Shown in pieces: positions 1 to 14,085 of a stretch of 64,000 nucleotides of DNA. Position 1 is the first letter of the stretch, and each line of letters begins with the position of its first letter. A program made the position numbers and the translations under genes. Below the pieces are notes generated by a model, which was not told where the DNA came from, did not search any database, and worked only from the letters and a program-made list of their open reading frames with translations. The stretch comes from Schistosoma mansoni (Eukaryota > Platyhelminthes > Trematoda > Strigeidida > Schistosomatidae), in assembly GCF_000237925.1 (NCBI RefSeq), contig NC_031498.1, positions 12,129,906-12,193,905 on the forward strand, written 5' to 3'.

Positions 1-1749
<1,749 letters not shown>

Positions 1750-1775
1750 TTTTCTTCTTTGTTTTTTTGGAAAAA

Positions 1776-1781
1776 AATAAA
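1776..1781 (+). terminator. Poly(A) signal AATAAA of DPM1
   Basis: A canonical AATAAA lies 27 nt after the DPM1 stop codon, followed by T-rich sequence. The position fits a very short 3' UTR. Confidence 0.6.
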
Positions 1782-3782
1782 CATAGTTAATTATAATTCT
1801 ATTGTTCGAACTCGGTTTATATAATAAAACATTTTTTAAGGCTTCATTGCAAATCTAGGCTAAATACTTTTGTATATAGCTAATGAATTTACCCAAAGTT
1901 CAAATTCATTCACAATGAATATTATAATAGTCATCTTAAGACGTAGAAGATATAATTTTCAATTTACGTCAATATATAAATTCTTGGTAAATGTAATATA
2001 TTGATTTGTTTTTCCTTTTGTGTATGGTTAGTGTACATTAGTTTGATAATGGTTAGTAATCTATAAACGGTACAACTATTACTCTGAAGAATATTTTCTC
2101 CTAAAGTTAGTTTCCATTATGAACTTAACTGAAAAATCATCAGAGATCAAGGAGCACTAGACAATTATTTTAGTAATTGTGATTAGTAGTTTTTAATAAT
2201 CCCTTTACTGTATTTATTTTGAGTTGGACTTTTAACAAACCTATATGTTAATAATAATTGTGGTTAGTTCCGAGGTAGATTCCCAGTGATCTATGTAGTT
2301 TAACTTTGTTGAGAGTGAGATAGATATCACCAATGATGTTGGACAGTCGTCCTGGAATACTACAAACTGACTTAGGTTAGAAATATGGATCATGGAGTAG
2401 TAAGATAAAAATATGATGGTCGCTGTAAGACCGAAAGGACTTGGATCCGATCTCGAGTGTTCGAATTGCTGATAAGTCACTAGACGGAATAAACGGGCTC
2501 TCCAATGATTACTAATTTACAATGGCCCTCCAATTGTAGTTTTGTAACAGAAGGCAACTTCAGATTTGACAACAGTATAAAAGCTAGACTTAGGATGACA
2601 ACTAAGTGTCCCAATTAGTATATTAACGTCACGTACGCTACTTTTGTATAAACTACTCTAGCCATTTTCGAGACTGAATCTTTTGGAATGATATCAGAGT
2701 CCATTAATCTGGAATATTACAAAATATTTCTAGCGTTGTATAAGTTTTAAAGCCGGACTTTGATATTAATGAGAATAAAGGTTGTTCTTTTTTTTTGTTT
2801 CATCCAACTTGAGACCACCTGGAAGCAGTATATTTCAAACTAAAATCTTATCTGAACAAGTTTATAAAAGCTCCTGTAATTCTGATATTTCACCTGTGGT
2901 ATGATATGTTCGTAACAGTAACGTACTTCATATTGCTACAAATATTCTTACGTGTGTTTCAGGAAATACTTTCTTGAAGTGTTTGGAAAATAAGTCAGAA
3001 GTCAGTTTTTAAAAAATCTTCAAGTCAGTACATGACGTTACTTCATGAACTCATTAACTCCTGACATGAGTCGTTTATGGAGCTTCAGACTTCCTGTTTG
3101 AAGCCGATAAGATAACCTTACTCACTATCTGAAGACTACATGACTGGGTTTAAACAAAGTTAGTGCGTGTGCATTCATCCTTTGCTAAATCTTAAATCTG
3201 TGTTTAATTCACTGGACTGGTTCATTTGCTTTTATTGAACTTTATTTCTTATCCTCAGCTTCTAACTACTATAAGTATTGTTATCTTTACGGCTTTAGTT
3301 TTCATCTTTCTGATTCCTTGACGTATAAATGCAAGGAAAAAAAATGCGAATTCGGCCGAAATACTGTGCTGTTTTGAATTATATATAACTACCTTTTTAT
3401 CAATACATATAACAGTATTAATTAAATTACAATTTTAAATGTTCATACAACTGTTGAAACAATATCTTTCAAGATTAGGCGAAGTATCTGACAAATTTTA
3501 AAATTCAACTAAAATATAATCATATTTGCATGTTTCATGTTTAACTACATTAAATAACCAGACATTTTTTACGTATATAAAGATGAATTATTGGCAGGAC
3601 CTTTTTCATCTAACACATATTAGTGACTACTTATCAGTGGTATTTTTGTTCTACATGAACTGTTTGAGATTTTCTAAACCACGATGAATGTCTTAGTATA
3701 TAAAAATATTGAAATAACGTGAATTTCTATTGGCATCATTTTTTTTGGATTAATTGATTGCAGCATATTCCCGATGGTGGAT
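1782..3782. other. Intergenic stretch between convergent DPM1 and IQUB
   Basis: This is AT-rich sequence between two 3' ends. A 79-codon open frame exists on the minus strand at 2241-2480, but it shows no domain, splice context or family resemblance. I see no RNA gene. Part of 2250-2500 is less AT-rich than its surroundings and may be an old repeat, which I cannot classify. Confidence 0.4.
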
Positions 3783-6700
3783 TTAGGTTGGTAATGCCTT
3801 ATTTTGAGTAGAAATATCTACCTTCGGTGATTTACATGTAGATTTGTAAGACTGAACTGGATGTGTTTGTGCGTGAGTTAGTAAATGTGGTAAATTCTGG
3901 TATATTTCCGATGTGTTTTCTCGATTTTCTTTTGATTTATTGTTTACCAATAGTTCTTTAGTCATCCTAAGCCCGTTTCTGTATAATTTTATAAATTTGT
4001 TTTTACCCAATATGAGTCGTTGGTTCACCAAACTAATCAAAGGATCTGCGTAAGTTTCCTCTACTTTAAGTTTACTTAAATTTTCATGAATTTCAGCTTC
4101 TTCTCTGGTAACAACTATAGTATTCCATGGTGACCATGGTTCATTAATATCCCATCGAGCCAGTGTCAAATCAAATAGATTTGTCCAACCTGATAGAACC
4201 GAGCGACTTTCCCAAATTTGGTCGATTAAAAATCGTATGTCTTCTTTATTGATTAAGAAAGGCAGTGGATTTACACATACAGTCTCTTCATGTGTCCCGT
4301 CAATAATGGCATCTGTTTCCGGTTTTGGAGACTCACCTCGTTCTAATCTCTGTAATTCTTCCTCTCGTGCGTTTTCTATTGCCACTCTTTTAATCTTTTC
4401 TACAAGTCTAGTCTCATTTTGTCTTAGTTCTGTCAGAATATATTGATATGGTTCAAGATCTAATCTCTCACGTCCCCGGTTATCACTTCTTCTACATGAT
4501 TTACATGGGAATAGTTTGTTCGCTCGTGAGCTGAGTGGGAATAAGTTCTTCTTTAAGTATCTTTCGACTACAAATAAAGCTAACTTGTTGTTATTTTGTA
4601 CAGAACAGTCGTTTCTTTTACGCTTGTTGGTACTGTAAGGTACTTACCTACTTCCGGATTAACTTGTGGTAATTTTGCAAACTGCACGAATCTGTTGCGA
4701 ATCCTTTGTCTTAGGCCGGATAAAATTTTACCTGAAATACCACGCATAATTAGTTCTGCTTCTCTGTCAACCAATCCTATTATCTCCTTAGAAATCTTTG
4801 TATTGTATGAGCTCACTGTTTGTTTCAGTGTCAGAAGTATATCTAGCCTTTCATTATGTGTTAGATTTTCCAAACCTAAACTTTCATGAATGTCTAGCAA
4901 TTCCTTTGCACGAATCGTTTCAGCTGTGGCTACTTCAGTTATTCTTCCATCGATTGAGGATATCCAACGATGAGGAGCTGAAGCTTTTTTTAGACAAAGA
5001 GATTGAATATTTTCAGCAACTTCCTTGCTTCTTTTTATTTGATGTCTATTTATAGCTGATATTAATTCTGCCTCTTCATCCAAAAGCAACGCTAGAGCTG
5101 CTTTCTTTTCTGCTTTCGTTATGTTTTTTTCTTCTATTTTACTTACTTCTTCTTTACGCCACAATTCTAAAGCGTTATATAATCGATCAAAATCAGCCAC
5201 AGTTTTTGGATGAAGCCTTCGCTCAAAATCATGTGCGACTCTTCTATCCATTTCATTTTTATGTTTTTCAGATTGTGATTTTTCCCAAGCAATATAATCA
5301 TCCCTTATTTTCTTAAGACGCGCTACTCTTCTTTTTGCAAGCCATCGACGTAGATACTTTTGAATGATTATAATCTACAAAAGGAAATTAGAAAAGATGT
5401 CTTATTCTTTTAAGAGAAATTCTGATATTTCGAAAACGTTTATTAATATGGAGAACATTTTATAGCCGCAGTTATATAACAAAATAAGCTTTAAATTGTT
5501 TCTCGTTATTATTATGTCAAAAATCAAAATTTATTAGACTTGAATATTTTTCCAAATTATTTAGAATACGACTAGTAAAAGTTTAACTTCGTTGTGGACA
5601 TAGTTACCTTAAATTTTATTGTTGGTTATTCGTTTGCTAGTAGAGTGCTTTGTTAGCGTACGGTAGTTTTATATCCTTAATCGTGTATTCTAGTTAGGTG
5701 GATATCGTTTTTTTAATTCTAATATCTGTTTGTTCAGGTTATATAAGTGCACTTAGTAAGCAACTGGTCTGTTTGTTAGTCGTGTATATTGATAGGTTAA
5801 CAATCGTCTTATTGTTTTACTAGTGAATAATTGTGAATATTTGTAAAAATGTAAAAAATTAAGAATAAACTTGGTGCATGTAATTTAACATTAGATTTTC
5901 TATTGTTAAGTATGTTAATAATTTCTAACGTTTATACTAACCGACCCACTATAAGTAGGATGCTTAAAGTTTTGTTTTATATCTCAATGTTGATCTCTAT
6001 TCAACAGTTGGATTTTGTACTGAAAATAACGTTTGTTGGTAAACCTGTCGTTAATGATGGTGTTTAGCAATTAATCGATGCTGATTATCAGCAAATGCAT
6101 CTCCCTGTAATCAAGTGCCGACCAAATCTAGTGATTAGAAGACCACTCATTTCTGGCGTAAAACCAAGCTCTGCAAAATGTTATTTAAGAATCAACCATA
6201 ATAGTTGCACCATTTCTGATTCCTATACTGAAAAACGGATTAGAATAGGTTCTAACCTCTGTTATATTGTGAATATGCTTTCACAACAAAAACCAACATC
6301 CACTCCTTTAATCTGTATTGGTTTATTTAAGAATATTTCATAACATTTACTTACGTATGTTCAGGTTTTAAGTTATGTGGTGTAAATGCATAATTATGTG
6401 CACATAGCTGACAGCAAACATACAGACTGGTTATCGTCACTGGATATAATTTTATGTTCTTTTACCCTTACACAAAATCTTAACCCCGTGGACTCAAGCA
6501 TACTCATTCTTCTAAATTTGCATCATTGTCATAATAAGTCTTGATTATAAGGCAGTCACAGCTGTCTGTTGTGACAGATATCCGAGGACTTCGGAGTAGC
6601 TGATTGTCATTACTCAGGTCCGTCAGAAGGCTTTAGTTGTAGGTATACATACAGCACACTGGTTTTGTTTGTATATGATTACTTCCTCAAGAAAACCTAG

Positions 6701-8783
6701 TTATTTCCACTTAGTCTATTTATTACATATATCGCAGTAAAAAAGTACTATCTTTCGGTTCAGTACACAAGCGAAACCATGCTCTAACAGTAACTACGAT
6801 CGAACGAAGTTGTTTATTTGCCAAGGAAGTATCCATTGAATGACAGTAAAACTAAAGTATCACCAACTTCTGATGAAAAGATAGAAGTGCAGAAAATTAA
6901 GTTTGCGACCAGTAAATCGTTTAAAAATCTGATTGTTAGCTTTGAAATGAAAACCCGAAATTCCACCTATTTAGTTGTTTCAGTCTATATATTTCAAAGA
7001 GAATCTTTTAATAAATACACATCAATTAATTAAGGTATATAAGACACCTTAGCTGAATTAATAGGTTTCCTAAGTATGTTTGGAAGTAAAATGAATACTG
7101 CTACGATTTACTTTAATAAATGAAATTCTGGAGTTGATGTTTTATTCGAATCACTGACTAGTAGTTAAATATACTTTCAACAAAATTAGTGTCGAAACCT
7201 GAAGCTACATTGTAATTACAGAAATTAAACTACAAATAATTTGTGTTGGGTCAACTAATAATGTCATGGGAATCAGCTATATAATCAAGAATCTCTATTG
7301 GTATATGAGTCTGAATTCAAAGAAGGGTGTCTAGAAAAATCAATTTATTTACTTCGATTAAATCTCACCGATGTATCCAGACACGAAATTTCCTATTGCA
7401 AATCTAAATGCCTAGGGGATTATGTAGTAGTACGTTTCTCTGAGATATATGTGTCTGTGTATCTGCATCTGAATAACGGTGGAGGTGAGTAGCAAGTTTT
7501 ACAGATGTAATTCTTATGTATAAAGTGCTTAGTCAAAAACCTAGAGAAATAATATGGTAAGTGGTTAAAAATGCGTGAATAAAGTACGATATATTGTGCA
7601 GCGCATTATTTTTGCTTTAACTGATGAATAGAACCTACAAATGCTAACACCGTCAACTTTTTATTTTGTTCCGTCATTGTCGATCAAGTTACTATCACAT
7701 CACAAGTGAATTTGAAAGACATCTTACTTTTGTTAGTACTCTGGCAAGATATTCATCTGCTGTTTCATATGGCCCAGGGGTTTGTACTCTGTCCTGACTG
7801 TTGGAAACAAAAAATCCAGGCTTCGAGAATTGGGTAGACATTTGATTTACTGTCATACTTCCAAAATGGTGCATCCTATATGTTTGTGTGTCTCTGGATG
7901 TTTGTGAGGCTCCCAACCTTTTTCTTCGTATGGGTTTAGTTTGTGCAGATGCATTGTGATATATGCAGTTGGTAATTGTATTTTTGTATCCTCCAAGAAA
8001 TGGTTTATGATAATCGTATGGTAACCAATGTATATGAATATTTTCAGTATCTATGTTTGCCCCATCTTTCTTAGGAACTAGCATTATATTTTCTTGACTG
8101 TAAGGATCTTTATTGACTGCGATCTTTCTCCCGATGATTTTGACAACAAGACCAGACGTTAAAAAGATTTCACGAAGTCCTAGCTTTATTTTAAACGAAT
8201 CTGCAGCGTTCCCAAGAGAAACGGTAAAAGATAACAACCTATTTTCATTTGCCAAGGTAATGAGTGGGGTATCAGGGTTTACCACTTCACCATTGTAATA
8301 AAGTGTTAAGTTTTCATGACTTATGCCCGTGTCTTTAACCAGTATTATTTTAAGGTCCATAATGACGAATTTTTCAGGGACCAGAAATATTTCCAGGGAA
8401 ACTCCACATTCCGTGTTTATATGAACTGTCACACTATCCTTGGGATCGCTATAAAAATTGGGAGGCAAACTAGCAGTATCACTTTTCTTACCAGACATAT
8501 TTGTACGTAACGCAGATCCGTTTGAAAAATTTGCTGGCTCACTTGTGTGAGAAATTATATCCTCTTGTTTTCCGTTATCGACGCATTCATGTAAAATATT
8601 GTCATGTATTATGGTATCTGAAACATCATAGTGCTTTGTGTTGACATTTGCTTCGAAATCCTTCTGGTCGGTATTTAATTTGTCGACAGCGGAATTTTTA
8701 CCTATTTCTTCAGCATCTCCATTACTATAGTGTTCGCTATGTTCAACTTTATCCTGTTCGTTTTCACTTTTTGTCCCATCCAT
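3783..8783 (-). CDS. IQUB: IQ motif and ubiquitin-like domain protein (radial-spoke protein IQUB)
   Basis: IQUB is a ciliary/flagellar protein associated with radial spoke 1. Exon 1 (8783-7728, 352 codons, ATG at 8783) has an acidic low-complexity N-terminus, a ubiquitin-like fold at about residues 117-191 and the family motif KPFLGGYKN. It ends at a GTAAG donor in phase 0. Exon 2 starts at 5374 with an IQ motif (IQKYLRRWLAKRR) and runs through PKTVADFDRLYNALELWRKE, AAPHRWI-like and LLTLKQTV blocks to NPEVGKYL. The last exon (4567-3783) has a CKSC pair, ESRSVLSG and a WSPWNTIVVTREEA block, then TAA. Joining 4648 to 4567 across an 80-nt GTAAGT...TGTAG intron keeps frame and gives about 855 residues, close to the 791 of human IQUB. 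That intron, however, would remove sequence still resembling the family (see findings). The 2353-nt intron 5375-7727 holds no recognisable element. Confidence 0.9.
4568..4647 (-). other. Questionable 80-nt intron or broken segment in IQUB
   Basis: On the minus strand this begins GTAAGTA and ends TTTGTAG, good splice signals. Removing it joins a phase 1 donor to a two-base acceptor remainder. Yet the first part still reads KYLTVPTSV in the upstream frame, resembling the coding sequence of other animal IQUBs, and the second part reads KLALFVVERYL in the downstream frame. The two frames differ by one base around an AAAA run at about 4595-4598. Confidence 0.55.
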
Positions 8784-11700
8784 GACTTATCCGAGAATTG
8801 TTGGTGTAAAAGTGTTTCAGATACAGATAAACTGTAGTCTCTTATCAGCAGATAGCAAGTGTACTGTAAAAGAAACAACACTGTAAATAAAATCAAACAG
8901 TTCTAAGATTACTTTTAAATTTGACAGATAAGTGAAATACTAGTGAATTTGAGGAAGACTCTGGTGAGTGAAAATGGGGTTGAATTAAACTAAACAAAGG
9001 GCTGTAAAATTAGATAAACCTTAGTGATAATCTCACAATTTTGAAGGTCGAAGAATTTTTTTCCTATCCGATACAGCATTTCAGTTAAAAATAAATAGTG
9101 GAAACCTGATTTCTTTTACAATCGAAATGGTATATAATGCGCATTTTCGGCTGTAAGTCAAAATTCTTAGTTTATATAAACATCAATTACAATAGTCGTC
9201 TCAGCCAATTAGTATCCGAAGCATGTCGACGATTTATTTTCCTCTCAGACGCCAAGTGCATGGTTTTCGCACGAGTATCGAAACTCTGATTTTCTAGACA
9301 GTTTGCTTTTGCTTTCCTCTCACTCATTCGGTCTATTCGAATTCACCGACTTATTGTACTGCTTATTCCTACTCGTTTTTCGTTATAATCAGTAATGAGA
9401 TGATCTGTCCAAAGTAAGATACACTCATATGGATTACTTACCTAAACTCCAATCAACACAGGAATTGGATTTCCCCACGTCTAAGTGAAAAATTGACAAG
9501 AATACCTCTGAAAAAACTTCAGAAATGCAACTAAATACTAATTATCATTCATAACAAGAGAGTACGAGGATCGAACTCATCAACGAAGTGGCGTTTTATG
9601 GGTAGTGTTTGCACGTATAGCTTGTATACATAAGTATCTACGGTCGAGGATTTGGAACGATGTTTTCGATGATCAATCCATAACTGATATTTCTGAACCT
9701 AAACTGCAGTGGAGCTAATAACACGAGGGCACAAAACCAGTCCGTGAATTAACCAGTATTAAAACTTGACTAGGTTCTTTCGATTTCAGTTAAAAACATC
9801 AAATGAGAGAAAAAAACGCACTAAAAAATATCTAATGAGGACATCCACACATTTTTTAAAGTAAAGTCAGTGATACAGACAAAATACCAGCACTTGTAAC
9901 GTCACACTGACGTTCATTTGCAGTTAAATGTCTCAGAACAAAACAAGAAGTATATAATATCAAATATATATTAAAATTTATGTTATCAGTATACATATGC
10001 TTAACAAATATATGGTCTAAAGCGTTTACGCTAAACTTTTCAACTGATAAGTGACCCAAACTTTTTAAAAACGTTAAAATTAATGCAAAAGATATATTAT
10101 ACTCAAAATCTAGCTGCAAAATACTTTAAAAGTTAAACACATTCATTTGTTGTGAACAACCAGCTAATTCAATTGTGACTTGATGCACATCGATACATTC
10201 AAAATAAGTTTGAACATTACGTCAAAATAAGAGCCCATGTAGTTAAACATGGAATATTAGAAGCTTTCCTCCAGTAAACCATTCTACTCTGTTAGAATAG
10301 GTACTGTTCTACTTTCGGTTTAGTCATCATGTGTATAATTAAGTACCAACAAAAACTATGAATGAACCGTTTTGCTACGAAATATATTTTTATAAGTACT
10401 GTGTTTATTTAATACCATGGATTTAGTGTTAATGGCACCAGAATGTTTAGCATCTTGAACTTGCGAAATTTTCGTTTTGTAACTAGTTATATTTAACTTC
10501 TAAATAACCATTTTTAGGTAATAGAGATGGCATTCACAACAATTTATATACATTTTAACCATACTGTTTACGCAGTAATGTAAACCCAAGCTAACAAAAC
10601 AGGGGAAGTATAGGTGAACTTTTGGGAAAAAAACCTCAAGAAATTCGATGTAGATATTGACAACAATACACCTAAATTTCAGTTTTTTCTCCAATCTCGG
10701 GTTAATAGTGCATGTATTTCTAAAAATTTATCCATTGTGGACAAATGTCTCCATATCAACACATTCACCCTCCCCGAAATGTCTACTTACCTCAAAATTT
10801 ACAAAAATTGTCTACTCTTCCACAAAATTCACAATAAATTATTTACCCTTCCCCAGTGTCGTTAGGTGAGATAGCTAACTTTTGGCAAAACCTGACGAAC
10901 TAGTATACTGTATACTTAAAAATTTCATCTCAAATTTCCTAGGTCAGCCAATTTATGTGCACATTCGACAAAAATCAACATAGTGGTTTAAATGACAACG
11001 ACTTATTAACTATTTTTGCACGCAGTTTTCGATGACATCTATATAAAGGAACGATGAAATGTCAACATTGTAAAAGACAGAAAACGATGTCTCCACTCAT
11101 ATATTGTTTTTGATTACAATCTGAAAAGATGTTAGCGGTAGATCTGGAGGTATAAATGAAGATTAACTCTTAGTTCAAACGGAACACACATGCATATCAA
11201 CGATAACATGCTGCATCAAGTTAGTTTCAACATACTCAATGAAGAAACTAAAACTGAAAATCAATTTTTGAAGTTCTACGCAAATATTTCCCTCGATTAG
11301 CTTATCCACTTATCCCGAACAAGTGAATAACAGACACAATGAGTTAAATCTTTAAATAAGCTGATGCTAAAATTCTAGATTTGCCATGACCAGTGAATTT
11401 AGTTTGCCTTTTACTCATCATTTTGAGATCCAGGCTATCTTGTCAAAGCAATTACACTTAAGCCAAATAAACTTTGAATGGCCGTTTCAGAAATTTTCAA
11501 AAGTTTCATCTGGCCTCGTTCACTGCCGAAAAATTGTCAAAATTACCCGGAGAATCGAACTGTCCAACCTACTCACTATATTTATTTTGAGCGCTTTGTT
11601 TCTATGCCTCTTCAATGACCTTATTTTTAATATTTTGATACAAGTCGGAAAAAACAAGACGATTTCCTTGCATTCGCATATTGGTCTCAAATAGCAACTT

Positions 11701-12597
11701 GAAGCTTCTCTTTCTGTCCATTTTCTTTTACCACATTACTCGCCTTTGAAGTGACAGTTAGCTTGAACCATTCCTTTCTTCTGAACTACTTTCTTCACCA
11801 GGGAAAATGATTGCTCGATATGGTAGCAATCACTCCAGAAAAACGGTGTGAAAAGAGTGTGATGCAGTGAGGAGCATTGATAAATTGTTCATAGTAGTAA
11901 AGCGAAAGAGCAAACTTTTGATGAAGATGAATACACTAATTAGTTTACTTGTCATTACGATTGCAATATTCAATAAGTTAAAGGAAGGTAAATACATTTC
12001 GATACAAAACAGGAATGTTGAAATTTTCAGAGTGAAAGTTAATCTATCAAGATTTTAGAGGTATGATGTCTTTTTTATCGTATAGTCTGTAACTAGATAC
12101 AGGCGAAGCTTTAGTGCCAGTGACGTACAAATTGAATAATTTATGTGGCCAAAATAAAATTTCACACTTCCTTATCGTATGACGCTGTAGAATTATCGTA
12201 TTTGTACTCAATATCTTCCGTTTATTAGTATCAGTCGTGGATATATCTCACTCGCAAACAACAATACTTCCTTCTTCTCTCAGCGTTCACATAAATTCAA
12301 CTTACATCTTTTTTCCTATCCTATTGGTAACTTACCTTGACTTAAGGAAGTATGGGTGTTGTATTTATTTTAAGCTAGCTCTTCACTACGTAATATTATT
12401 GACTGTGATTATCTTCAAAATACCTTGTGTACTTATACGTCAAGCGGCACCGCTATTTATGCGTGAGAATATTAACATATATGGTGAACTTTATCTTTGT
12501 ATCTCACAACACAATCAACTTTCAAAGGCTACTTTCCACATAAAAATGTTTATTAATTTATTACAATTAATAATAATTATTAACTGAAATTTTATTT
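8784..12597. other. Intergenic stretch upstream of IQUB
   Basis: About 3.8 kb of AT-rich sequence. Open frames of 60-116 codons occur on both strands (the longest is plus 12237-12587), but none shows a domain, conserved motif or supporting splice structure. The sequence just above 8783 presumably holds the IQUB promoter and 5' UTR. I see no TATA-like element that I would defend. Confidence 0.4.
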
Positions 12598-13362
12598 GGC
12601 GAGACTAAACTACATGGACGACCTTTGGACGAATCTTAAATGACCTTGAGAAATATTAGCCAATCAGAAGACAGTTAGTGTACAGTAAAAATTTATTACA
12701 CAAAACCAAAGAATTAAAATGGATATACTTATTTTACACGAGTCAAAAACTTCTCAAGGTCAGATATAGGTTCAGAAGTTCTAAAATCATAGTGCATACG
12801 GCACAGGAACGCATCCATATGGCTCCATAGTAGTCGACCTCTGAAACCATGATAAAGTCTCAAAAATTCTATTAGCCTCGACCACACAGCTTCAATGTCG
12901 TTGCTATATTGGTATGGTTTAAGGTTTAAGGTTAGAGTTAAGGTTTAGGGTTATGGTTTAGGGTTAAGGATGGGTCTATATTATTATGGACGGCCTTTGA
13001 GCGACGCTAAAGTGACTCTGAGAGTGTCGACATAATAACTAAGACTAAATTAGGGTTATAAACCTGTGTGAATAATTCAAATTATGATTTATAGCTCATG
13101 GTTAAGGTTAGGAATTATACTTAGGGTTTTCATCACGAACTGACATCAGCTATAATGCCAAAACTCTATTTATACAAATGGGTAATTGAATTTCGCGCCG
13201 ATATCTTATGATCACTTCTCTTGTATACGCTGAATTATCACGTCTTCTCTAAAATCCGTTGTAAACCGACCGTATGTAAGCATCAGGTGCCGAATTTAGC
13301 GCCGTGTCCTTGAAAACCTGCGAGAGCTTCTGATTGGCTCGTCCATATAGTTTAGTCTCGCT
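12598..13362. mobile_element. Non-autonomous DNA transposon (MITE-like), 765 bp, with TIRs and 8-bp target duplication
   Basis: The left end begins GGCGAGACTAAACTACATGG, and the right end reads AGCGAGACTAAACTATATGG on the reverse strand, so the terminal inverted repeats are about 23 bp. Both ends also share CCAATCAGAAG further in. The 8-bp duplication TTTTATTT flanks the element exactly (12590-12597 and 13363-13370). No transposase frame is inside. Eight-bp duplications fit hAT or Merlin, the latter known from schistosomes; I cannot decide between them. The interior carries telomere-like repeats and a second copy of a subterminal segment (12986-13026). Confidence 0.8.
12913..12975 (+). repeat. 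Degenerate telomere-like tract (TTAGGG variants)
   Basis: Tandem units of GGTTTAAGG, GGTTAG and GGTTTAGGGTTA type run for about 60 bases inside the small transposon. Schistosome telomeres are TTAGGG repeats. This internal tract is short and imperfect, so it is either interstitial telomeric sequence or a simple repeat that drifted to resemble it. Confidence 0.6.
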
Positions 13363-13656
13363 TTTTATTTTAAGTGTTATTTCGACTGACTTTTTACATT
13401 TGCGTTCTGCTTTTCAGTTTTGTGTCTTATCACACGTTTTGTTTAATGTAATACCTTATTTAGTTCCTCAATCTTATCCTCCATATCTTATTGTACGTAT
13501 AGTCTTTGGTCGTTCACATAGATTCTGACGATGAAAGTTACAATAGATGTAGTGGGAATACCAATCATAAGTGACTTCCGTAAATACAATTGTCAAGTAG
13601 ATCATAGGTAAGTTTGATTGTTTTGAATTACGTTGTTAATTATAGTGTCTATGAGT

Positions 13657-14085
13657 ATGTAGAATTATGCTCTACTTCTTCATTAGTACTATTATAACAA
13701 TAGACCTAATCCTTAAATTATATATATGTCATAATATGGTTGCCTTATCTACAAGATCATACGAGAAAGTCACATCATTGTCTGTTCTGACCCACCGTAT
13801 CGTAACGATTAAGAGTATGATACTTAGTACTTCTGAAAAACATGTTTAGGCTGAAGATAGGGTAATATATTTAATGTGAATAAAGACAAGTTATACAAAA
13901 TGATCACTTCTGCAAGACTGAGCCATGTCATCCCATTTATAGAATATTCCCGCGTTCACTATTCTTTGCCTTCTCCCTGTGTTAAATGTTGAGTATCTAT
14001 TTTCCCCGTTATCTCGTGTTCGGTTTTGAGGATTGCATGATTACGGCCGACAACGCTACACAATAAATTCTGGATAGCACAAGAA
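13657..14085 (+). mobile_element. LTR-like dispersed repeat, copy 1
   Basis: About 400 bp related by eye to 53594-53990 and, over the first part, to 16254-16530. All begin TGTAGAATTA or TAGAATTATG and share GTCATATCATTGTC-like and AGGCTGAAGATAG-like blocks. Length, dispersal and the purine-rich tract before the 53594 copy suggest long terminal repeats. The family is unassigned, and the copy is old and diverged. Confidence 0.55.

Noticed and set aside
9555-9580. Reverse-oriented B-box-like GAGTTCGATCCTCG as a SINE or tRNA
   Set aside because: A single box without A box, core or tail; probably chance or an unrecognisable relic.
11386-11694. 102-codon plus-strand frame
   Set aside because: No recognisable domain; length is within chance for this composition.
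12237-12587. 116-codon plus-strand frame next to the small transposon
   Set aside because: Composition follows the AT-rich background, and there is no motif or gene context.
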